A stretch of 64,000 nucleotides of DNA, from the NCBI GenBank assembly GCA_032622095.1, contig CP136066.1, forward strand, positions 205,988,978 to 206,052,977, given 5' to 3'. How positions within the stretch are numbered: position 1 is the stretch's first letter; every line of letters starts with the position of its first letter. The notes beneath the pieces are model-generated. The model was not told the DNA's origin. It did not search any database and worked only from the letters and a program-made list of their open reading frames with translations. Positions 57,079-64,000 of the stretch are shown here, one piece after another. This DNA is from Siphonodentalium dalli. Taxonomy: Eukaryota; Mollusca; Scaphopoda; Gadilida; Siphonodentaliidae. The translations under genes were made by a program, and so were the position numbers.

Positions 57079-57855
57079 ATATATGATTTGGTACTAAAAT
57101 TACCACAATAATATAGCCGAAACATCGAAATAAAAAAATCAGACATGAGGCAGCAAACTTCTTCAATGTTGATGTAACCGTTCACGAGGGGGGGGGGTGT
57201 GATTACTAGTACCTCACGAAACTTATTTGGAACAAATAAAATTATCGTCATCAACTTATATTGACATATTTGTGTGAAGGAGATATCTATTGTATCAGTA
57301 ATGTAAATAAACCCCTTAAATGAATGTAGTACAGACTGACCAACTTGTCAGAGCATGGGACGGTATAGCCAAGTTTGGCAATTTATGGTAAAAGGTCCAC
57401 CCAGGCAAATCACATTGACCCCTTGTGTTAATTTTGGTATCAACATGAGCGTAAATATATCCCCGACGAATTTAGTTAATAAAATGCGACATGAGGCAGC
57501 AAACTTCGACACAAACTTGATGTAACCGGTTACCGGGGGTGTTTGTTGACATCAGAATTTCCAAATATCCAAGCTACAAAAACATGATTTCGCACTAGTT
57601 AACTTATTGCCGTTGATCGGGGTTAGTCGATTCCTGTGAAAAACACTCTATTCAATTTGATTGAGTAGTTGTCAAAGTTATATACTTGCGTCTTGTATTA
57701 TTAAATTAAGAAAAACTTTCCGATGTTGAAATGTGCTTTTATATTTTAAAATAATATCTCACAAACCGGAAACACAATTCAAAATTCCACTTTCTGTTTA
57801 GCCTATCCCTGTCCCTACGGGCGAGTAGCTGGAGTTGGGACAGGGTACCAGTCTA
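57060..57855 (-). repeat. Right terminal inverted repeat (~800 bp)
   Basis: Reverse complement of 46480-47280. Its inner edge holds the start codon region of the DUF6589 frame ('atgaggcagatatattttg' on the minus strand). The same ATG-containing edge exists at 47262 in the left TIR but there leads into a frame that closes quickly. Confidence 0.92.
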
Positions 57856-57863
57856 TTCTATGA
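57856..57863. repeat. Right 8-bp target-site duplication, TTCTATGA
   Basis: Exact copy of 46472-46479. Confidence 0.9.
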
Positions 57864-58115
57864 CTGTGACCTGCATGACGAAGCAAGAAAGGTACTTTTC
57901 AAAAAGTCCATCTGTGCTTAAAAGATGGTCTAGGAGCTTATGACGAAGTATGTACGCAGGCACTTAAGACATTAACACCTTAATTGGCAAGGTAGACAAT
58001 TTAGACAAAAGCACAAGAATAAATATTCAAAATGTTGTATGTGACTACATTAGAACCACTGACCTTAGCATTTTAATATATCACAGGTCAACTCAGATGA
58101 CGCACACAATCAACT
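57864..58115 (+). pseudogene. I-like retrotransposon copy 2, right part
   Basis: Matches 42830-43080 ('acctgcatgacg' ... 'gacgcacacaatcaactaca') and ends at the same base, fixing the retrotransposon's 3' terminus. Confidence 0.88.
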
Positions 58116-58132
58116 ACATGGGGGGGGGGGGC

Positions 58133-58453
58133 AGTATGACGATATTACCATACTATGATCTGGTCAGCCTTTGTGTTATTCCTTCAGCTTTCGAACCACT
58201 TTCGCATTTTCTGTGAAGGAATCCAACGAACAGGTAGGGTGTGACCACATCTATTTACCCCTCATTCTAATTTATATATTTTACAGTACTTTTCTGGAAA
58301 TTCAATAACTTGATGACAGTATGTTTTCAATGCTCACAATTTTTTTCCCTGAAACTAAACTGTTTAATATCATTTCCTGATATAACTTGGTGACAACTGG
58401 ACAAGAAGTCAACGGTTATTTATTATATTGCAGTTTAACTTTATATGAAGCAC
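58133..58453 (-). repeat. Solo copy of the 45270-45597 retrotransposon 3' UTR
   Basis: Near-identical to 45276-45597 ('tatgacgatattaccatact' ... 'ttatttattatattg'), preceded by a G-run (58120-58131). Best read as a heavily 5'-truncated copy of the same LINE on the minus strand. Confidence 0.8.
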
Positions 58454-60272
58454 CGAGGACAGCATCTAGTGTTTAACGTACCAAGGGTCAAGCAAATTAT
58501 TACAGCACCAGGGACCTTGTGTCAACGAAACAGTGATTAAAGAATACAACACCTACACGTTATAGATGTGTGCATGTCTTTATTATAAACAGGTTGTCCG
58601 TTGTTCAATCTGGAGCTTTTCTAATTTCTACAGCAATCAATCCTGTGCACGTGTGCGATGTTATTAGCTGAATAAAAATACGCATTCTTCAACGCGTAGC
58701 GAACAAAATACAGCAATATGGCGGTTAATCGCATAGTATAGGGACACACTTCGGGTTTATTTCCATGGTATAGCGTATCGGGTATGTAGTGTCGGCCTCT
58801 GATTGATCAATTTAAAAGGACATGGTTCGTTCGAACCCCAAAATTTAGTAAGATGTATCTCAAAACGTTCCTAATCGGAAGATTTCCAAAACAAATGCGT
58901 CGATAAATCGATGAAAATAAATGTTTTGTTTCTTAGATGTTTCGATCAATTTGAGATCGTTTCGTTTGTGCCGGTTCGATTTTTTTATAATCATTGACCG
59001 CGTAAACCGATGACATGTAGACCATGGGAAGAAAATCTACAGCTGTCTTCACTCTGAAACCTTATAGTACTACATATTACATGATTAATACAAAGAGAAA
59101 ACAGTTTATAAATTATTTTATGTTAAGATAACGCAATATACCTTTTCCGGAAGTCGCGCGTTATTCCGTTTCCGATTCCAGAATCCCAATGGATACAAAT
59201 ATCGCTACATTTGTTCGGGATCAGATCATCTTGTTCGAAGTTGTATCTTTTGTATTTATCACCTATTTCGACACCGGCAAAAATTCAAACAAAAAAACAA
59301 GTGGTATTTTGGAGCGCAAACCGCCCTGTGGAATTGAATTGGAGACGTGGTAAATTGAGATCCCGATATCCCCATCACGAAATAAGTCGGGACATAATGT
59401 CTCGAATTAACTACACATCTCGAGATATCGTGACGACGACCTGGATACTGGTTGCCTTTCATTTGTGAACCGAGAAATCTAATCGAATTGGGTGGGTGCG
59501 GTCATGGGATACATATAGCGCATAACCCCTATAGGTGTGCGTGAATCTCATGCCTGTGCACTGCAATGTGAACGTTTTATAAACCTCTTATTTTCTCGTC
59601 AAGTTTTTTTTTTTACTTTAAACATATTTTATTCGTATATAAATATACAAAAGGGATCGGGGCACAAGTTATTTCAACTTAGGTAGTCCCTCTCCCGTAC
59701 AAAATTTACAATACATTGTTATAAGATGACAAAAGGCGATAACAGAAACGTTTGTACATGGTGAGAAAACAATTTGAATTTGCATTATGTCGAATAACAT
59801 CTTTCAGCGTATGTTTATGGATTACCAATTAGAACGAGCATAAATATGTGCATATCTATATCTATTGTGATATTTAAGGAAGATGTAAATATAGATTGCA
59901 AGGCTATGTATGTATCAAACATTTGACTGTAATGTTAAGCTAAATGTGTATAGTAGTGAATTTGGCGATTCGCCAGATGACGCCCTTGACAGTTACGCTG
60001 GAAGACATTATCGATGTGAATACAAATGGTACATGGATGTGGCAATCCGAATGAGGGAGGGGTGTCTAGCAATGTTTGTAATTGGTGTATATTGAGCGAT
60101 TTGTGGTTGACATTGGATTGTGGCTATATGTCAACGCAGCCAGACGTTCATGAATCGAAGCGTTTTGTCGCAGCAATATACTGTTGCACTATTTGGAAAG
60201 TACTGGACGAAGTCCGGCAGATGTTGCTTTTACCTACCATGATATCACTATATATAATACTAGCAGGTGAAC
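58454..60272. other. No gene seen
   Basis: AT-rich sequence. A T-run at about 59606-59614 followed by a possible reverse-oriented polyadenylation region may mark a small retroposed insert. ORFs of 60-88 codons at 59211, 59910 and 60026 match nothing I recognise. Confidence 0.35.
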
Positions 60273-60720
60273 CGACTTCGTCCGGGCTTTGATAGATAGA
60301 TAGATAGATCTTTATTTGCACAATAATATTAATATACAATACATTAACAAAATAGGGAACACAAGTATATTATTGCACAGGAGCAGCATGACCTAACTGG
60401 CCGTCTTCCTGCTGCCCCTTAATGATAAGTGAAATATGATGACGTATTTACAATTTCTCACAGACTATTTGGTATTTGGATGGTATTTGGATGGCCGGTT
60501 GGTGCCTACTTTAATATTGTATGTATTCATTGTAATCAAGATTGGGTTGAATTTTGAACAATGCTGTACTATAATAGAGATTTTGGACAAGTTTAAGAGA
60601 TTGTAACAAAACTAGTGAGGTTGTTGCGACAGTCCTGTGTCACATTCGCGGATAACACCGTGCATGTGACACAGGGCTATCTAGGATATTCAGGGGTGCA
60701 TAATAATATGAGTTAAAAAG

Positions 60721-61222
60721 TTAAAGGCACGTGAGGCCTTAGTTGTCGAAAATATTCATATTTGTTCCAATCACCGTGAACAGAAAAACATTAAAACGCA
60801 TACAGTTTCGTTCATATATACCATGACCATCGCGTAAACAGCATGTTATCATAAAGATTTACTATATTTCACCTAAGCAAGAGCCTGATTGTGTTACAGA
60901 AGACAGCACAATGCTGCTGGCTAATCACACACAAATGGCATAAACGCTCTTTATTCGTTCCATATCAGGAATTCACCCACAAAGAACGCTCTTTATGTTT
61001 ACCATCATAATATAAACAAACACCAGAAAAGTAACTTTTTATGCCTTTGTTTACATAACAATGGTCAAAAATATGACAATAACATACTGTTTATGCGATA
61101 TTTCTTATTTGTATACGGACAAAGTCTGTCTAAATTTTGTTGTTCTTTCTGTTTGTGGCGGATTTTGACGGGTGGAAATATTTTCACAGGATACCCACCG
61201 CCAAGGCCAACCGTACCTTTAA
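60721..61222 (+). mobile_element. 502-bp TTAA element family C, copy 3
   Basis: TTAA at 60721-60724 and 61219-61222; same length and layout as copies 1 and 2, with more base differences from them. Inserted in the 3' UTR of the retrotransposon at 60289-63449. Confidence 0.9.
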
Positions 61223-61240
61223 CCTTGGCAGATTATTGAG

Positions 61241-63262
61241 TCAAGTGGATTTTTGCTGACTGCAAATGTAGCATAATTTGTTTGCACAGATAGCCATTTG
61301 AGAATATTTACCTATTAGTTCCATAGACAATAACTTTTTGAATGTGTAATTAAATTTACATTTTTTTATTTCGGAATTGATCGAGTTCCACACTTTAGGA
61401 AATGAATGCTTTGGTAGGACTTCTGAAAAACATGTTCTAGTCTTATTGCTTCTTAATTTATCCGCCTGTCTAGTGTTAACACCGAGGGAATATGTGAACA
61501 TATTCTTAAACGATTTGGGGAGATTATTTCTAGACCAGTTGTACATAAAGACAGATGCATTCACTGTATATATATCTTTGAACATTAGGATATTTTCTTG
61601 TTTGAAGAGGGGTTCTGTGTGACTCCTATATTTTGTGTTGCATAAAATACGAATTGCCCTTTTTTGTAAGGTAGATAGTACGCCCGCGTGAATCGAATGT
61701 CCCCATATCGGGAGACCATAAATAAGATGACTATGGATTAACGACTGATATAGTGTTTTTCGTGATTTTTTTGGTAGAAAGTTTTTAACTTTGTTCAATA
61801 AGTAGAGAGTGTGGTACAGTTTACGTTGTATCATTGATATATGGTTTTTAAAAGTCAAGTTTTCATCGATCAAAATGCCCAAAATTTTTATAGATTTTAC
61901 TCGCATTTGATTCCCAACTCTAATTAGTTCCATATTATTCAATTTCAGTGTAAAATTTCTCCACTTATCCTCGTTGCCTTTGGGGTGGATCAATATGAAT
62001 TTACTTTTAGTTGCGTTGATAGATAGTTTATTGCAACAACACCATTCAAAAATGTTTTTTAGTTCAGCCGTTGATGATTTTTTTAACTGTTTCCTATCAT
62101 GACCAGAAAAGTAAAGCGTGGTATCATCGGCAAATGATAGTAAGTTCATCGAGGTACATTTGGGCATATCGTTAACATACAGAAGAAAAATTATCGGGCC
62201 AAGAACGGACCCTTGGGGCACACCACACGTTATCTTCGCAAAACCGGACGTTTGACCAAGACAATCAACGTATTGTTTTCTTCCCTTTAAATAACTCTTA
62301 AACCATTCATTGGAAACCCCCCGAATTCCATAATGTTCTAATTTTTTCAATAAAATATCATGGTTAATTGTATCGAATGCTTTTGATAAGTCTATGAAAA
62401 TCGCTAATGTAGAATCCTTAGTTGGTTTGTCGTTATTTGTTGCTACATGATCTAGAAGGTGCATCAAAGGATGTATGGTAGAGTGATTCTTACGGAAGCC
62501 ATATTGATTTCCATGTAAGATTTCATGTTTTTCGAGAAACGAAAAAAGCCTTTTATGCATGAGTTTCTCTAACAACTTCGAGAAAACGGGCAGAATGCTT
62601 ATTGGCCTATAGTTCGTTATTTTATCGGGAGATTCACTTTTATAAAGTGGAATTACTTTTGATATTTTCATCCTATCGGGGAAAATACCTTGTTTAAATG
62701 ATAGATTGAATATATGCGTTAGCGCTGAGGACGTTTCGGGTATGGTCTGTTTCATTAATTTTGATGACAGGTTATCGATATCTGTGGTTCCTTTTCCAGT
62801 GATGTCATTCGAGAGTTTCAAAACTTCATATGTATCTGTTGGGAACATGATTTTTTTTTTTGCATTGGGATCAGTTAGATAGTCGGAAAATGTCATTCCG
62901 ATGTTACAGGGCACCTCGTCACTAGTTTTTTGACCTATTTTCGCAAAATAATCGTTAAATTCTTGAGCTATTTTCTCTGGTTGCGAAATTATAGTGTTTC
63001 CATTTGATATATTTGTTGGTATTTTTGGAGTGTTATTTGTTACTTTAAGAGCGTTTTTCAGGATGACCCATGTACGTCGCATGTCAAATCTATTTTCGTG
63101 GAGAATATTGTTGTAGTATAGTTTTTTGCTTTTCCTAATTAAGGATTTGTATATTCGACAATATATTTTATATTTCTCAGCGTTGTTATCACAAGGAGCT
63201 TTTAGTTTTGTTATGTAAAGTTTGTTCTTGACTAATGAGGAGTTAACGAGACCTTTTGTCAT
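61241..63262 (-). CDS. Reverse transcriptase ORF of non-LTR retrotransposon, long intact frame
   Basis: 673 codons from an internal ATG. Domain order: RT N-terminal part (KSKKLYYNNIL, residues 45-54), NYRPISILPVFSKLLEK (217-233), IDLSKAFDTINHDILLKKL (290-308), CGVPQGSVLGP (346-356), SFADDTTLYF (376-385) and the thumb-like KILGILIDENLTFKNHIS. The catalytic aspartates of the D-x-x-x-A-F-D and FADD boxes are present. It ends with a Jockey-type PKHSFPKVWNS block and a Cys-containing tail (CANKLCYIC). The true start is further upstream: the piece FKSILRQQDFRCVFDSTSP (near 63400) and FNESFPLVRSKPPTKYI precede it, one base out of frame across an A-run at about 63276. The product would make first-strand cDNA at a nicked target, but without the endonuclease this copy cannot act alone. 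Confidence 0.9.
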   Translation of the reverse strand: MTKGLVNSSLVKNKLYITKLKAPCDNNAEKYKIYCRIYKSLIRKSKKLYYNNILHENRFDMRRTWVILKNALKVTNNTPKIPTNISNGNTIISQPEKIAQEFNDYFAKIGQKTSDEVPCNIGMTFSDYLTDPNAKKKIMFPTDTYEVLKLSNDITGKGTTDIDNLSSKLMKQTIPETSSALTHIFNLSFKQGIFPDRMKISKVIPLYKSESPDKITNYRPISILPVFSKLLEKLMHKRLFSFLEKHEILHGNQYGFRKNHSTIHPLMHLLDHVATNNDKPTKDSTLAIFIDLSKAFDTINHDILLKKLEHYGIRGVSNEWFKSYLKGRKQYVDCLGQTSGFAKITCGVPQGSVLGPIIFLLYVNDMPKCTSMNLLSFADDTTLYFSGHDRKQLKKSSTAELKNIFEWCCCNKLSINATKSKFILIHPKGNEDKWRNFTLKLNNMELIRVGNQMRVKSIKILGILIDENLTFKNHISMIQRKLYHTLYLLNKVKNFLPKKSRKTLYQSLIHSHLIYGLPIWGHSIHAGVLSTLQKRAIRILCNTKYRSHTEPLFKQENILMFKDIYTVNASVFMYNWSRNNLPKSFKNMFTYSLGVNTRQADKLRSNKTRTCFSEVLPKHSFPKVWNSINSEIKKCKFNYTFKKLLSMELIGKYSQMAICANKLCYICSQQKST

Positions 63263-63449
63263 CCAAGGTTGTTTTTTTTATATATTTAGTTGGTGGTTTG
63301 GATCGGACCAATGGAAATGATTCATTAAATGCCCATAGATATATTGAAAGAAAATTGTCATAAGCTTGGTTTGGTGAAGTACTATCGAAGACACATCGAA
63401 AATCTTGTTGTCGAAGTATTGATTTAAATTTGTCTGTGTTCTCTTTGAT

Positions 63450-64000
63450 CTTGAATTGACCATTTTGAAGGTCAAGGTCAGGTCGGAGTCACGATTTGAC
63501 CCGTCCAAAACACTCCCCGGACAAAATTACCCGTAGGTATCAAATTTCGTCGAAATCCGTCCTGCAGTTTTCCCGACCATAGCTAACAGACAAACAAACA
63601 GACAGAAGTCCCAAAATATATATTAGACTAGCAAGTTAGCCCGCCACTGGCGGCATTCGTCCCATGGCTTTGTTCGAAAAAGCAATTGCAACAGGTTCCG
63701 AGACACTTGTTCTGCATTTGTACCAAATTTCGTCGAAATCAGCAAGTTTTACCCGATTTGACCTTGAATTGAAAATTTTGTAGGTCAATGTCAGGTCGTG
63801 GTCATGATTTGACCCGTCCAAAACACTCCCCGGACAAAAGTACAGAAATCCGCCAGTTTTACCCAATTTTACCTTGAATTGACCAGTTTGAAGGTCAAAG
63901 TCACATCGGGGTCACGATTTGACCCGTCCGTGACACTTTCGGGACAAATGTACCCATAGGTAGCAAGTTTTGGCTCAATCGGTTGACCCGTCCCGAGTTG
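63450..64000. repeat. ~125-bp tandem repeat array, reaching window end
   Basis: About three to four units with 'ttgaaggtcaaggtcaggtc', 'acgatttgacccgtccaaaa' and 'cactccccggacaaaa'. The array is interrupted at 63590-63670 by 'acagacaaacaaacagacag' and 'gttagcccgccactggcggc', the same join as in the helicase intron repeat at 50045-50135. Confidence 0.87.

Larger units (their letters stand above)
46480..57855. mobile_element. 11.4-kb TIR element encoding RecQ-like helicase and DUF6589 protein
   Basis: The element is delimited three ways. It has terminal inverted repeats of about 800 bp (46480-47280 and 57060-57855), nearly identical, with tips TAGAATGGTACCC / TAGACTGGTACCC. It has perfect 8-bp flanking duplications. 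It has an uninterrupted homologous target at 42822. Inside are two convergent coding regions: RecQ-like helicase (+) and DUF6589 protein (-), with nothing else recognisable as a transposase, HUH Rep, tyrosine recombinase or polymerase. Length is 11,376 bp. An 8-bp duplication with long TIRs suggests cut-and-paste integration by a DDE-type enzyme (inference; hAT, P and some others make 8-bp duplications). The superfamily is not recognised. Confidence 0.88.
60289..63449 (-). mobile_element. 5'-truncated non-LTR retrotransposon with CTAT tail
   Basis: On the minus strand the order is: coding from about 63449, long RT ORF, 3' UTR (split by a 502-bp TTAA element), AATAAAGATC signal at about 60310 and a (CTAT)n tail ending at about 60289. 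No endonuclease remains. Both ends abut the 125-bp tandem repeat family: the head 'cgacttcgtccgggct' at the left, 'ccattttgaaggtcaaggtc' at the right. The element is therefore inserted in that repeat. Confidence 0.85.

Noticed and set aside
46480-57855. Helitron or Crypton classification of the helicase element
   Set aside because: No HUH Rep or tyrosine recombinase motifs were seen. Long TIRs and an 8-bp duplication do not fit Helitrons, which have neither, and the helicase is RecQ-like, not Pif1-like.

Overview
This is eukaryotic, AT-rich, intron-containing DNA from an invertebrate. The repeat content suggests a lophotrochozoan, probably a mollusc: several Jockey/I-like non-LTR retrotransposons, Ty3/gypsy remnants, a PIF/Harbinger fragment, a tRNA-derived SINE with an AATC-type tail, a RecQ-like helicase beside a DUF6589 protein, and many TTAA-flanked miniature elements. 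The species call is inference. I find no convincing intact single-copy host gene. Almost everything recognisable is mobile DNA, its decay products, or tandem repeats.

Layout: 1-3270 decayed non-LTR retrotransposon (+). 3880-5340 decayed C2H2 zinc-finger sequence that has turned into a 62-bp tandem repeat, then a 24-bp minisatellite (5355-5786) and a foldback (5851-6005). 7345-7880 tandem repeat. 10506-13130 Ty3/gypsy pieces in both orientations, cut by a TTAA MITE. 13531-14160 Harbinger transposase fragment. 14155-15050 G-run tandem repeat. 15321-19780 two more MITEs and a 1.8-kb TTAA element. 20467-23090 5'-truncated retrotransposon (-) carrying a nested 502-bp TTAA element. 23366-24195 minisatellite carrying a second 502-bp element. 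25167-27243 broken repeat-containing coding region (-). 30105-30869 CCGAAT-rich TIR element. 32493-33236 25-bp minisatellite. 33425-33735 SINE. 38540-43084 decayed I-like retrotransposon carrying four separate TTAA insertions. 45270-46345 second retrotransposon relic (-). 60289-63449 retrotransposon with a long intact RT ORF (-), carrying a third 502-bp element and set in a ~125-bp tandem repeat that continues to the window end.

The main result is an 11,376-bp element at 46480-57855. It has ~800-bp terminal inverted repeats and exact 8-bp target duplications (TTCTATGA). The matching empty site is in this same window at 42822, in another copy of the retrotransposon it landed in. It carries two convergent genes: a multi-exon RecQ-like helicase (+, now broken by frameshifts and a stop) and an uninterrupted 357-aa DUF6589-type protein (-) whose first codons lie inside the right TIR. 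This looks like a large cut-and-paste-type DNA transposon whose candidate recombinase is the DUF6589 protein and whose partner is the helicase. I do not recognise it as one of the standard superfamilies.

A second theme is TTAA: twelve elements of five families (1.8 kb; ~390-480 bp x5; 502 bp x3; ~450-490 bp x2; 452 bp) all sit between TTAA tetranucleotides. Several are inside older retrotransposons, which gives a relative order of events.
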